DNA from: UBA6623 sp965238125
Lineage (GTDB): Bacteria; Acidobacteriota; Terriglobia; Bryobacterales; UBA6623
Assembly: GCA_965238125.1 (NCBI GenBank)
Contig: OZ250179.1
Coordinates: 496,001-560,000 of the forward strand
DNA: 64,000 nucleotides
Direction of reading: 5' to 3'
Position 1 is the first letter of the stretch; each line of letters opens with the position of its first letter. Positions 9,516 through 18,922 of the stretch are shown here, in pieces. A program made the translations under genes and the position numbers. Below the pieces are notes generated by a model that did no database searches, had not been told where the DNA came from, and saw nothing but the letters and a program-made list of their open reading frames with translations.

Positions 9516-9621
9516 ATGATTGCTAAATCACTCCGCGCGGCTGGGAGGGTCCGACCGGGCTTGCGCTTTTGGTGACACTTCATCTCATACCGCTTCCTCA
9601 CGGTCGCGAGTCGGTTGCGAC

Positions 9622-10374
9622 TTAGGAGGCAGCTTCAAACTCGGCTAGGTCGGGGGCGAAGTCATCGGGGACGGGCGGCATCTCTAATCCGAGCGCCGCG
9701 GTCATTTCGCGGACGCGGGCGATGTAGTCGCCCCGCATAAAGCCGTTGGTTCTCTGCTTGACCCCCCAGCGGCGAAACATCTCGTTGTTGCGGGAGTCGC
9801 GACGGCCGAAAAACGGCAGCATTGCCGGGAAATAGCGATTGATCGAATGCTGGGCCTGCTGTTTCCCTTCGGGTGTCGCGCGGAGCTCGTCGAGGCGGTT
9901 GCGGCCGAAGCCGGCGTGGAATTTCTCCTCCGGCATGGTCTCACGGGCAACGACCTTGAGCGGCGTGTAGGAGCATTCGAGCAAGTCTTCGATTTGCAGA
10001 ATTTCGGCCAAATCGGCCAGCGCCTTGATCGCCAAAAAGTCGGGCCACGATTCCAGCGGATATTCAAAGATGCTTAGGTGGCGTCCGGAGCCGGCATCGA
10101 GCTTTTCCGCGGCGATGCCCAAATCGTCGGCGAGTCGGCGAAAACGCACATGGTGGCCGTATTCTTCCATCGCGATACGGCAGGTCAGCCATTTTTCGTA
10201 GGGATTGGGCGCGAGAGCGATGGCGGGTTCGTCGAAAACCTGCGCTCCATAGAGCTCGTTGACGGTGTGGCTCGTGACGATTTTCGAAATCGCGGCCTTG
10301 TACTCATCGCCCACGGCGGCGGCGGCGGCGGCGTTCTCAACCGGTCCGCTGAAAGGGCTGCCGTTCGTTCCCAT
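9622..10374 (-). CDS. PaaA/PaaC-like ferritin-fold (phenylacetate catabolic) protein
   Basis: 250 residues resembling the phenylacetic-acid-degradation PaaA/PaaC superfamily, the subunits of the multicomponent phenylacetyl-CoA epoxidase, which carry (PaaA) or have lost (PaaC) a diiron site. Two carboxylate/His signatures for iron can be seen: MEEYGHH near residue 69 and PEEKFHAG near residue 145. Earlier Glu residues in YEKW and EILQIEDLLE fit the four-helix bundle. The remaining Paa genes are not adjacent; the next gene upstream on the same strand is an SDR. The substrate is therefore open, and a monooxygenase for another CoA thioester or small organic is possible. The stop is 106 bp from the convergent acoC. 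Confidence 0.72.
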   Translation of the reverse strand: MGTNGSPFSGPVENAAAAAAVGDEYKAAISKIVTSHTVNELYGAQVFDEPAIALAPNPYEKWLTCRIAMEEYGHHVRFRRLADDLGIAAEKLDAGSGRHLSIFEYPLESWPDFLAIKALADLAEILQIEDLLECSYTPLKVVARETMPEEKFHAGFGRNRLDELRATPEGKQQAQHSINRYFPAMLPFFGRRDSRNNEMFRRWGVKQRTNGFMRGDYIARVREMTAALGLEMPPVPDDFAPDLAEFEAAS

Positions 10375-10395
10375 GCTTAATCCCCGACTCGTAGT

Positions 10396-11322
10396 TTATA
10401 CAACCGGGTCGCTTTGAAAGAGCTCCAGGTCGGTCTCGAGCGGAACGAAATCTTTGCCGAGGCCGGCGACGGCCTCGGCCGCCGAACGATCATCCCAACC
10501 GCCGGGCTGGCTGAGAGTCCGCACCGGGCGTGGTTGGGAGAACAGGAAAATTTCGCAACCACGCATCCCGAAGATTTGGCCGCTGACGCCGGCGGCTTCG
10601 TCGCTGAGCAGGTAAACCAGAAAAGGAAGGATGTGCTCGACCTTCGCCTTGCGAGCCTTTTCCAAATACGCCTGTTGTTCGGGAGTCACGCCTTTGATGC
10701 TTTCGGTCATGCGCGTGTGCGCGAAGGGGGCGACGCAGTTGACCGCGACCCCGTAGCGCTGCATCTCGAGCGCGGCCACGCGGGTGAGCGCGAAGGCTCC
10801 GGCTTTGGAGGCCGCGTAGTTGGCCTGACCGAAGTTGCCGATCAATCCCGAGGTGGAAATCAAGTTGACGAGACGGCCCGCTTTTTGTTGCTTCATATGC
10901 CGCAAGGCGGCGCGCATTCCGTAGAATGTTCCGTCGAGGTCGACATTGCGCACCTCGGACCACTCTTCGTCGTTCATGTTGAACAACATGCGGTCGCGCG
11001 TGATCGTGGCGGCATTGACCCAGCCGTCGAGTCGGCCGAATTCGGCGAGGGCCGTCTCGACGAGCACGGCAGCGGCGGCGGGGTCGGCGATCGAAGCGGC
11101 GGAAGCGACGGCACGCCCACCGTCATCGCGAATCGCCGCGGCGGCGGCTTCGGCGACGTTCTCATCACCGGGCCGGCCGTCGAGCTCGACACCGTTGTCG
11201 TTGATGACGACGGCCGCGCCGCGCGAGGCCAGCTCGCGAGCCAGCCCCTGGCCGATGCCGCGTCCGCCACCGGTGATGACGATCGCTTTCGACGAAAAAT
11301 CAGTCCGCTCGGAATCGCTCAT
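10396..11322 (-). CDS. Short-chain dehydrogenase/reductase (hydroxyacyl-CoA DH-like)
   Basis: 308-residue classical SDR. The Rossmann motif TGGGRGIG lies near residue 15, the catalytic Ser in LISTSG, and the YxxxK dyad in YAASK. The NNAG structural motif is altered to VNAA. The sequence after the first strand (VVINDNGVELDG) resembles the hydroxyacyl-CoA dehydrogenase domain of MFE-2-type proteins, which suggests a CoA-thioester or similar substrate. The start at 11322 (MSDSERTD) is chosen because it places the Rossmann motif at the usual distance. It lies just upstream of the PaaA/C-like gene on the same strand (21 bp), so the two are likely co-transcribed. Confidence 0.85.
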   Translation of the reverse strand: MSDSERTDFSSKAIVITGGGRGIGQGLARELASRGAAVVINDNGVELDGRPGDENVAEAAAAAIRDDGGRAVASAASIADPAAAAVLVETALAEFGRLDGWVNAATITRDRMLFNMNDEEWSEVRNVDLDGTFYGMRAALRHMKQQKAGRLVNLISTSGLIGNFGQANYAASKAGAFALTRVAALEMQRYGVAVNCVAPFAHTRMTESIKGVTPEQQAYLEKARKAKVEHILPFLVYLLSDEAAGVSGQIFGMRGCEIFLFSQPRPVRTLSQPGGWDDRSAAEAVAGLGKDFVPLETDLELFQSDPVV

Positions 11323-11453
11323 GTGCGTTTCAGAGTAGCGAAGGAGCAGCCGGGCGTGCCGTGCCGGCGTCGGATGGAAGCGCCGGGCCATTCGAAAACA
11401 GGCTGTTTTCGGCTTGCCCGGGTCGATGAGAAGCTCGGGAAGGACTTTCTAAC

Positions 11454-12047
11454 GTGCTCTCCGCGACATACGGCGCGCCTTTGGCGGCGTTTCCCGAACT
11501 GCTCCGGGCGAGCGATCGACATTCGGCGGGCTCAGAACCTTCGTCGACCGAAACACCCCTCAAGATCTCGCTGCGCGCCGCGGCAAGCCAAGAGGCGTCA
11601 GCGGGCGGCCTGACGTCCGAAGAACGCCAGGTTGTTCTCGAACTCCAGCAAACCGACCGCCAAGTGCGGGGGCATGAGCAGGCTCACCTGGCTGCGGCCG
11701 GCGGCTTGGCGCGAGGCGTCTCGTTCACGTTCGTCACCGGTCCCGACGGCCGGCAGTACGCGGTGGGGGGCGAAGTCTCGATCGACACATCTCCCGTCTC
11801 CGGAGACCCGGCAAGGACGATTCAGAAAGCCCAACAGATCCGCGCCGCCGCCAATGCGCCGGCCAACCCGTCGGGGCAAGACCGCGCCGTGGCCGGCCAA
11901 GCGTCTCAGATGGAACAGGCCGCCCGACAGGAGTTGGCGGCCAAGAAACGGGAAGAACTTGACGACCACAACCAACGCCGGGCGGCCGACGCTTTCCGGC
12001 AGAGTGAGACCCCGCCGTTGGGGCAGGTCCTTTCGGTCGTGGCTTGA
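11454..12047 (+). CDS. SprA-related putative metalloprotease-like protein
   Basis: 197 residues, GTG start preceded by AAGGAC. The central part contains a conserved HEQAH motif near residue 75 followed by a Gly-rich beta stretch (TGPDGRQYAVGGEV), which is the signature of the SprA-related family (putative CJM1_0395-type metalloprotease). Family function is poorly defined. The C-terminus is Gln/Ala/Glu-rich helical. The N-terminus has no clear signal peptide. It runs between divergent and convergent neighbours with no operon partner. Confidence 0.75.
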   Translation: MLSATYGAPLAAFPELLRASDRHSAGSEPSSTETPLKISLRAAASQEASAGGLTSEERQVVLELQQTDRQVRGHEQAHLAAAGGLARGVSFTFVTGPDGRQYAVGGEVSIDTSPVSGDPARTIQKAQQIRAAANAPANPSGQDRAVAGQASQMEQAARQELAAKKREELDDHNQRRAADAFRQSETPPLGQVLSVVA

Positions 12048-12067
12048 GCTTGGGTCGCCGGCCCGGG

Positions 12068-13255
12068 CTAGGGCCCGCTCACTGGCTGCAAGCTCGTCTC
12101 GATTGCAGCGATTCTGCGTTCCAACGGCGACGGGAGCGGGTCGAACTCGGCGGCTTGCTTGAGGTATTGCAACAGACGAGTGGCGGTGTCGCTTTCAGGC
12201 AGTGGGATTTTCCGGTTCCGGTGCAGAGCGAAAGCTTTTCCATCTTCGATCAAGAGGCAAGCCATGCGCCTTCCGTAGTAAGAGCCCAGCCCGACATCGA
12301 TGAAAACCGCGCGGCCGTCAAATCGCGTCATCACCGCTCCGTCGGTTACGGTGTGGCCCATGACGATGCGTTTTGCTTCGTGGGTGGCCAGCACGTGTTC
12401 TAAATGACGCGATTCGGGCCCGGCATCGTTGAGCGCCAAACCGCGATACCAGAGCGGCCCTTCGGCATCGACGGCCAATCCGCCTTGGATATCGGCCTGA
12501 CCCTTCAGTTCCGCTCGGATCCGGGCGTTCAATTGCGCGAGGGTCGCCGAGGCATATCTCGGCCCGATTCCCCCATGCAGGAAGAGCGTGCCGTTGATCT
12601 TAACGACGGCATTGTGGCGGCTGATCCAACGGCCGTATTTCCCTTTCCTGCTGAATGCGGATTGATGTTCCAACAGCCCGAGCGCGTGATGTTCTTCCCA
12701 TCGGCGTTTGTAGTCCGGACCGAACTCCGGCGTCTGCCCGAGGGGAGAGTTCCTTTGCAGTTCCTTGACATGCTGCCCGTAGACTTGGTCGCGCAGCATC
12801 TCCGAGTTCTTGTTCCGGAAAGCCGCGAATTCGCCGACGTGGACATACCGAAGGTCCCCGTACATGTTCATGGCTTCGTGATTGCCGATCAGGGCGTGGA
12901 CGTAGCCGCCGGCCTTCTTGGCCTGCTTTTCGAGTTTCATCAACAGGTCCATCACGTCGCGGCTGCGGGCGCCGCGGTCGGGAACATCGCCGGTTTGGAC
13001 CAGGTGCGCTTTTCCACCGGCCCACTTATTTTCTTTATCGAGCAAGCCGGCGCCGCGCAGCAGCTTGACAAACTGCTCGTAGTCGCCGTGAACATCTCCC
13101 ACGGCGACAATCCGCTCCACGCCGCTCCAGGCGTCTTGCGCCGCGGGAGCAACGGGAATGGTGAGAAAAACGACGAGGGAAAGAAGAAACAACCGGGGCG
13201 GCAAGCCTCGACCGAGACGTGGTTGCAGCGGCGGTTTTGTCAACGCCGGAATCAC
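12068..13255 (-). CDS. Exported Shewanella-like metallophosphatase
   Basis: 395-residue calcineurin-like phosphoesterase with an N-terminal signal sequence (hydrophobic LFLLSLVVFLTIPVA stretch, about residues 22-37). All metal-binding blocks are present: GDVHGD near residue 53, GDVPDRG near 89, GNHEAMN near 124, and later His residues in HGGIGPRY and GHTVTDG. The order and the GDVPDRG variant fit the SLP (Shewanella-like protein phosphatase) group of PPP enzymes. It is probably a periplasmic phosphoprotein or small-molecule phosphatase. The GTG start is accepted because it precedes the signal peptide. Confidence 0.85.
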   Translation of the reverse strand: MIPALTKPPLQPRLGRGLPPRLFLLSLVVFLTIPVAPAAQDAWSGVERIVAVGDVHGDYEQFVKLLRGAGLLDKENKWAGGKAHLVQTGDVPDRGARSRDVMDLLMKLEKQAKKAGGYVHALIGNHEAMNMYGDLRYVHVGEFAAFRNKNSEMLRDQVYGQHVKELQRNSPLGQTPEFGPDYKRRWEEHHALGLLEHQSAFSRKGKYGRWISRHNAVVKINGTLFLHGGIGPRYASATLAQLNARIRAELKGQADIQGGLAVDAEGPLWYRGLALNDAGPESRHLEHVLATHEAKRIVMGHTVTDGAVMTRFDGRAVFIDVGLGSYYGRRMACLLIEDGKAFALHRNRKIPLPESDTATRLLQYLKQAAEFDPLPSPLERRIAAIETSLQPVSGP

Positions 13256-13296
13256 ACCTCACCTTACCAAGGTCGCGCCCCCGAATATCCGTGTGG

Positions 13297-14268
13297 TTAT
13301 CGGTTGTAGATCGGCGTGGGTCCCCGCAGGCGCCCCCAGACTTCATCGCATTGATCGACGGTCGAGGCGTCCAAGGGAGGACCGTCGAGGGCTCGCAGAT
13401 TGTTTTCGAGCTGCTCGGCGCGCGAGGCTCCTAAAATAACCGCGTCGACACCGTCCCGCGCGAAGACCCAGTGCAACGCCAACTCGACCAAGCCGCGCCC
13501 GGCCCGCTCGGCAATAGCTTTCAGTTCTTCCACAGCGTGGAAGTAGCCTTCATGCCAGTAGCGGTTCTGATACATCTTGTTGCCGTCGAAACGCGTCCCT
13601 TCGATCGGTCCTTTGTCCGGGCTGTGCTTACCCGTTAGAAGGCCCCCGGCCAGGGGATTGTAGGCGACGACGCCGACTTCGAAGCGTTCCGTAAACGTTA
13701 AATACTCCTGTTCAATGCCCCGAGCGAGGATGTTGTACATGGGCTGTGAAACCCATGGTGGCTGATAACCATTTTTTTCGCACAACCAAAAGATTTCACA
13801 AAGTTGCCAGGCGCTGTAATTCGATGTCGCCGAATAACGGATCTTTCCTTCGTGGCGTAATTCCTCCAGGGTTTCCAGCGTCTCTTCGATGGGAGTATCG
13901 TAATCCGGTTGATGTAAGTAATAGATATCCAAATAATCCGTCCGCAAACGAGCAAGGCTCTCTTCGATGCCTCGTCGAATGGCGGCGCGGGATAGTCCGC
14001 CGTAGGAGGGCTCCCGTTTCATCAGCCCGCGCACTTTACTGGCGAGGACGACCCGCGGACGTTTGGGACCAAGCGCGGCGCCTAGAATTTCCTCCGAGCG
14101 TCCCTGATTGTAGACGTTCGCGGTGTCGAAGAAGTTGATTCCGGCGTCCAGGCAAATATTCACCATCCGCCGAGATTCTGCTTCGTCGGCTTGAGAGCCA
14201 AACGTCATGGTCCCCATACAAGCCCTGGAGACTTCGAGGTCGGCGCGCGGCAGTTTTGTTGTTTCCAT
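13297..14268 (-). CDS. Aldo/keto reductase
   Basis: 323-residue NADPH-dependent TIM-barrel oxidoreductase of the AKR superfamily (YghZ/YajO-like). The catalytic tetrad is visible: Asp and Tyr in FFDTANVYNQG, Lys in LASKV and His in YYLHQPD. The C-terminal cofactor loop VILGASRAEQLENN is conserved. Length is typical. The substrate cannot be told from sequence. It is monocistronic, with 41 bp to the phosphatase gene in the same direction. Confidence 0.9.
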   Translation of the reverse strand: METTKLPRADLEVSRACMGTMTFGSQADEAESRRMVNICLDAGINFFDTANVYNQGRSEEILGAALGPKRPRVVLASKVRGLMKREPSYGGLSRAAIRRGIEESLARLRTDYLDIYYLHQPDYDTPIEETLETLEELRHEGKIRYSATSNYSAWQLCEIFWLCEKNGYQPPWVSQPMYNILARGIEQEYLTFTERFEVGVVAYNPLAGGLLTGKHSPDKGPIEGTRFDGNKMYQNRYWHEGYFHAVEELKAIAERAGRGLVELALHWVFARDGVDAVILGASRAEQLENNLRALDGPPLDASTVDQCDEVWGRLRGPTPIYNR

Positions 14269-14418
14269 CTTGATTCCTTTGCTGTTGATAAGCGTAGGGA
14301 GAGGCGTTGTTGCGAATGCCGTTTGCGGGCAGTCAATAGCCCATCACCATGGGCAGAGCGTGGATCGGGTTACTTACTCTTCCTTGTGAGATGCAAGTTA
14401 TGTTAGCATTGAAACGTT

Positions 14419-14661
14419 ATGAGCGATGTACTTGCCTTACTCATCGAAGAAAGAGACCGCTTGAATCAAGCGATTGCCGTGTTGCAAGGCCCTAAACGCC
14501 GCGGCCGGCCACCGGGGAGCGGCTCGTCCGCCCAAGCAGTCGCCGCCAAGCCGGCCGTCAAGAAAAGAAAACGGCGCACCATGAGCGACGAGCAGAAAGC
14601 CATCGTTTCGGCCCGTATGAAAAAATACTGGGCGGCGCGACGCAAAGCCAAGAAAAAGTGA
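14419..14661 (+). CDS. Small basic AT-hook-like protein
   Basis: 80 residues, very basic. A short N-terminal helix (residues 1-25) is followed by RRGRPPGSG, which matches the AT-hook core (GRP flanked by Arg/Lys). An Ala/Lys linker then leads to a C-terminal segment MSDEQKAIVSARMKKYWAARR, resembling NUMOD3-like DNA-binding helices. A nucleoid-associated or regulatory DNA-binding role is likely by analogy, but I cannot name a family with confidence. It stands alone. Confidence 0.6.
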   Translation: MSDVLALLIEERDRLNQAIAVLQGPKRRGRPPGSGSSAQAVAAKPAVKKRKRRTMSDEQKAIVSARMKKYWAARRKAKKK

Positions 14662-14815
14662 CGTAAGCGTCCCCGGAAGCGTCCAGGTTCCAGGTTGTTG
14701 GAATCGCGCTGAAAAGCGGCCCCCGGATTGTCGGGTCGGTTTGGGTAAAGTCGGGGTGTGTCCGCGAACCGGATGACGCTGCATGCCGGCCCGAAGCAAG
14801 TCGGCCCAAGGCGGC

Positions 14816-15724
14816 TTACTTGCCGAGAGCACGGCGCAAAGCGCCCTCTAGTTCCGGGTATTGAAAGGCGTAGCCGAGTTGTTCGGCCTGCGCGGGCAAC
14901 ACGCGCTTGCTCGACAAAAGTTCCGCGGCAAAGCCTCCCAAGACCATCTTGAGAGCGAATGCCGGGGCCGGCATGAAGGCTGGCCGTGACAGAACGCGAC
15001 CCAACACGCGGGCAAACTCCTTTTGACGTAGCGGGGACGGGGCAACGCCGTTGACCACGCCCTGACGGCCCGTGTCCAATAGCCGGACTACCAACCCGAT
15101 CAAGTCATCGCGGTGAATCCAGGACCACCATTGGCGGCCGGAGCCCAACGGTCCGCCGGCGCCAAGTCGAAACGGAAGTAACATCGCACCGAGCGCTCCG
15201 CCGCCGCGCGCCAACACAATACCGACGCGAAGGCGCGACACGCGAATGCCGTGCTCCTCGGCCTTGCGCGCCTCGGCTTCCCATTCGCGGCTCACGCCGG
15301 CGAGAAAATCAGTCCCAGGGGAGGACGACTCCGTCAATTCCTCGTCGTTTCGGTCGCCGTAATACCCGATCGCGCTCGCGGAAACGAAAACCCGGGGCTT
15401 CGGATCCGCGTGGCGCAGCGCATCGACGAGGTGGCGCGTGCCTACCACTCGGCTGTCGCGGATGGCTTGTTTCTTCGCGCTTGTCCAGCGCCCTACTACG
15501 GGTTCCCCAAGCAAGTGAACGACTCCTTCGACACCGTCGAACGCATGACGCGGGGCGGGGCCGCCGGCGGGTTCCCAAGCGTGGGCCTCGACTAGGTCGG
15601 GGACTGTCACCTTGGCTCTCTCCGGATCGCGGGATAGCGCCGTCACGCGATGTCCCTGCTGAGTGAGTGTCCGACAAAGCTCAGTACCGACAAAGCCGGT
15701 TGCTCCGGTGACGAGGATGTTCAT
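14816..15724 (-). CDS. TIGR01777-family NAD-dependent epimerase
   Basis: 302 residues with an N-terminal NAD(P)-binding GATGFVG motif at residues 7-13 and an extended-SDR YYGDR active-site segment. The C-terminal region (DUF1731-like, PAFMPAPAFALKMVLGG...LLSSKRVLP) is diagnostic of the TIGR01777/YfcH/SulA-like epimerase family. The start at 15724 is picked over longer forms because the Rossmann strand begins at MNILVTG and a strong GGAGGG ribosome site lies just before it. Physiological role in the family is not established. Confidence 0.9.
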   Translation of the reverse strand: MNILVTGATGFVGTELCRTLTQQGHRVTALSRDPERAKVTVPDLVEAHAWEPAGGPAPRHAFDGVEGVVHLLGEPVVGRWTSAKKQAIRDSRVVGTRHLVDALRHADPKPRVFVSASAIGYYGDRNDEELTESSSPGTDFLAGVSREWEAEARKAEEHGIRVSRLRVGIVLARGGGALGAMLLPFRLGAGGPLGSGRQWWSWIHRDDLIGLVVRLLDTGRQGVVNGVAPSPLRQKEFARVLGRVLSRPAFMPAPAFALKMVLGGFAAELLSSKRVLPAQAEQLGYAFQYPELEGALRRALGK

Positions 15725-16005
15725 CGAGTGCCCCCCTCCCCCGGTCTCGTTGTCGACGCGGCGAGCCGGTGCGTATCGAGTTGCGATTTCAATGGTACCG
15801 CGCGAGGCCTCGGCGGGGATCGTGCCGTGAAGTCCGGGAAATGGGCAGACGGAGGGGTGTTTGGTTGCCGGTGGTGGCCGGGGGGGGGCGGGTTCGGGGC
15901 CCAATCGCCGACATACGGACGCCGACCGGGGCGGCTTGCTGGCCTATACTGGGACTTTCGCGAAGTCCTCGGCGTTTTTTTTGTCGCCCTCGCGAGAGGA
16001 ATTTC

Positions 16006-16908
16006 TTGGAAAACGAATCCCGTCAGAACCCGCCTCGCTGGAAGCATCTCGTCGGTTGGAGCGCGGCGGTCGTGATGGCCTTGCTTTGGCTCGTTGCGGG
16101 CGTTTGGAAACTGACCGACCTGTCCGGCTTCCAAGTGAAGATGACGCAATTGCTTGTGCCGGTCTCAGTGAGCCTGCCGGCGACGTTCACGCTGGCGGTT
16201 TCGGAAACCTTCACCGGCTTATTGTTGTTGCGTCCGGCGTGGCGGCGTTGGGGTGGGTATCTTTCCGTCGCCCTGTTGCTGGTCTTCATGGCTTACGTGG
16301 GGATCAACTACGAGGCGCTGCGGGGAGCCGATTGCAGTTGCTTCCCGTGGATTGAAAGAGCCGTCGGCCCCGGGTTCTTCATCGGTGACGGCATTATGTT
16401 GGCGATCGGGGCTCTGGCGGCCGTTTTCTCACCGCCGCCGGCGCGTCCGCGCGGCGCGGCGACTCTGCTCGCCGGCGTCGTCGTGTTGGGCGGGGTTTCG
16501 GCCGGGTGGGATCAGTTGGGCCCCGGCCCCGAGTCCGATGTTCCCGCAACGATTCAGGTTGAGTCCGGGGAACTGAATTTGCACGACGGCGCGGTCTTTA
16601 TCTACTTTTTCAATCCGACTTGTTTGCACTGTCTCGACGCCGGCATCGCGATGGCGGAGTTGAACTGGAAGGCGACGTTCGTGGGCGCGCCGACGCAGGA
16701 CTTTGAATTCGCGCCGGGCTTCGTTGATGACACGGGGCTCCAGGACGTACAGCTTTCTCCGGACCTCGACCTGCTGCGCGGCAAGTTCCCGTTCGAGGAT
16801 GTCCCTTACGGCGTGGCGGTCGACGAAGGCCGGGTGGTGGGGCGTTTGCTTTTCTTCGAGGAACCGGAGCTGAGCAAGCAGCTTCGCGCATTCGGTTTCG
16901 TGGAATAA
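16006..16908 (+). CDS. MauE/DoxX-like membrane protein with thioredoxin-like tail
   Basis: About 300 residues from a TTG preceded by AGAGGA. The first half has four predicted membrane segments with the MauE-type pattern (LAVSETFTGLLLL, then ADCSCFPW with two cysteines). MauE-like proteins work in disulfide or quinone-linked maturation. The second half (from about residue 195) is a soluble domain with a CLHC motif in YFFNPTCLHCLDAG, reminiscent of thioredoxin-fold CxxC proteins. The architecture suggests a membrane thiol-redox module like a vitamin-K-epoxide-reductase or DsbD analogue. The partner is not in the window. Confidence 0.7.
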   Translation: MENESRQNPPRWKHLVGWSAAVVMALLWLVAGVWKLTDLSGFQVKMTQLLVPVSVSLPATFTLAVSETFTGLLLLRPAWRRWGGYLSVALLLVFMAYVGINYEALRGADCSCFPWIERAVGPGFFIGDGIMLAIGALAAVFSPPPARPRGAATLLAGVVVLGGVSAGWDQLGPGPESDVPATIQVESGELNLHDGAVFIYFFNPTCLHCLDAGIAMAELNWKATFVGAPTQDFEFAPGFVDDTGLQDVQLSPDLDLLRGKFPFEDVPYGVAVDEGRVVGRLLFFEEPELSKQLRAFGFVE

Positions 16909-16996
16909 GCCGTGCGGGGGCTTAGCGAGGCGCGCCGCCGGCGGCGCCGCCGGCAGAGCACTCGTGGTTGGTGAGCTTCGTTAGCGGATTCATCCG

Positions 16997-18733
16997 TTGA
17001 AAATCATGCTCCGTTCGCGCAAACCGCTAATTCTTCGGGGTGCTCTGGCGGCCGCGGCCGTTGTGCTCTTGTGCCAGCAAGACTTTCCCGCCTCAGCCGG
17101 TACTTCGGAAACCTCGCCGGTCGCTCCCGGCATGCGTCGCGTGACCGTCGATCCAGGACGCGGTGAGCGGAGCGGAGCGCGAGGCCCGGGTGTCTTTTCG
17201 GCGGGCCGACAACGGGGATTACTATCCGCCTTTCGGCCATGCGCGCAAGATCGCGGGGCGCCGCTTCGGCGGGGATCTGAGCTTGTTCGATGGGACGAAA
17301 TGGGCCTACGTCCCGGCGCGATTCGAGATCGATTTGCCGGCCGGGGAGATTGAAGTCGAGGCGGTTCGCGGTTTCGAGTATGAGGTGTATCGAGCGCGTT
17401 TCGATTCTTCCCAACTCGACGCCGGGCACTTAACGATTCCGCTGAAACGCTGGGTCGACATGGAAGCGCGCGGTTGGCGCCCCGGTGACACGCACCATCA
17501 CTTCCCCGGGCCCGCCGCCACGATGCTCGAGATGAAAGGCGAGGGGCTCAGCGTCGCCAACCTGCTGGCGCTCAAGAGCGGCGCCGGTCCCGGCGAGCGT
17601 CCCGGCGAGGGAGAATTTTGGAACACCGAACATTTTGAGGGCCGACTCAGCCGCCTTTCCGAGCGGCGGCACTTGCTGTACGTCAACGAGGAATTCCGCA
17701 ATCATTTTCTGGGGCATTTGATTTTCCTCAATCTGCGCAGGCTTGTCGCGCCGATCAGCACGGGCGAGTTGCCCGAAAACGGCTGGGGCGGCTTCGATTT
17801 GCCGACGCACGCCGATGCCGCTGAATCCGCGCGCCGACAAGGCGGTCTGGTGTTGTGGGCTCACTTCCCCTATCCCAACGGCGAATGTCCGGTTGATACG
17901 GCCTTGGGGAAGATCGACGGTTTTGATCTGCTGACCACCGGCAGTCCCTTTGAGCTGCATCCGACTTTACGTCGCATCTACAAGATGTACGGACCGAAAA
18001 TTTACGACATGGCGCCGATCGACATTTACTACGCCTATCTCAATTGCGGTTTCCGCGTGACCGCGACGGCGGGGTCGGACAAGATGGGACCGAGGGTGCC
18101 GCTCGGCAGCGGGCGCGTGTACGCCCACACCGGATCAACGTTCGACTACCCAAGCTGGATTGAGGCGATTCGGCGCGGACGGACGTTTGTTTCGACGGGG
18201 CCGCTGGTGGAAATCAGCGTGGAGGGGCGAGGCCCGGGCGACGAGATTGCTTTTAGCGCTTCCGAGGCGGCCGAGGGTTCGGTCGAACTCGATGTCGAAG
18301 CGGTGTGCCGATCGCGGACGGCCTATGAAAAGCTCGAATTGATCCGTAACGGCAAAGTGATCGCCGCAGTGGAACCGGACGGGGAGCACTTCGAGGCGAA
18401 GATTAGGACGAAGGTCGAAATGGACCGGACCGGTTGGCTGGCGGCGCGCTGTCACGGCCCGAGATGCTGCCCTACGGAGGCCCTCCGGGCCACTGGTTTC
18501 GCATGCCGGCTTTCGCGCACACCAGCCCGGTTTGGGTGACGATGGAAGGGCGGCCGATCGATCCGGGCAACGCCCCGGAACTCTTCCTCGACCAGATCGA
18601 TGATCTCGACCACTATATCGCGCATCGTGGGAACTATCCCGACGAGGTGTCCAAGCAACGTAGCTTCGACCAGATCGAAGAGGCCCGCCGCATCTATCGG
18701 GCGCTCGCAGCGAGTGGGGTTAAGGCACAATAG
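16997..18733 (+). pseudogene. CehA/McbA-type PHP-domain metallohydrolase, two frameshifts
   Basis: Three consecutive frames encode one protein. 16997 to about 17150 gives a signal peptide and leader ending VTVD. 17151 to about 18465 gives the body, a beta-domain (DNGDYYPPFGHA) and then the PHP hydrolase part beginning GDTHHHFPGP near 17485. From about 18466 to 18733 the C-terminus continues as MLPYGGPPGHWFRMPAFAHTS. The second break is a missing base in a C-run (GGCCC before GAGATG at about 18460); adding one C restores HGPEMLPYGG. The family is a Zn hydrolase group (CehA/McbA) with many uncharacterised secreted members. Whether the breaks are real or sequencing errors cannot be told here. 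Confidence 0.75.
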
Positions 18734-18811
18734 GATCTGCGTGCGGTTCCCAAACGCGGATCGGGTGCAATCAGCCAGGGTTTTCCAGAGTAGACGGAAT
18801 GGAGACGCAAC

Positions 18812-18829
18812 CCGCGATGAAGATCGCGG
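18812..18829. repeat. Hairpin CCGCGAT-GAAG-ATCGCGG
   Basis: A 7-bp perfect stem with a 4-nt GAAG loop lies between the broken PHP gene and the SDR. A purine-rich region rather than a T-run follows on the plus strand, so terminator function is doubtful. Confidence 0.4.
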
Positions 18830-18922
18830 ACTCCCGTCCGCGCTTCGGTCCGGCTGTCTGAAATTTGCGCCATAATCGGCAACGATTTGACCCTACAGGC
18901 ACCAAGGAGACAAACGAATAAC

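Noticed and set aside
9516..9621. Bidirectional terminator between acoC and the PaaA-like gene
   Set aside because: A GTCGC...GCGAC stem is present, but no T-run flanks it on either side.
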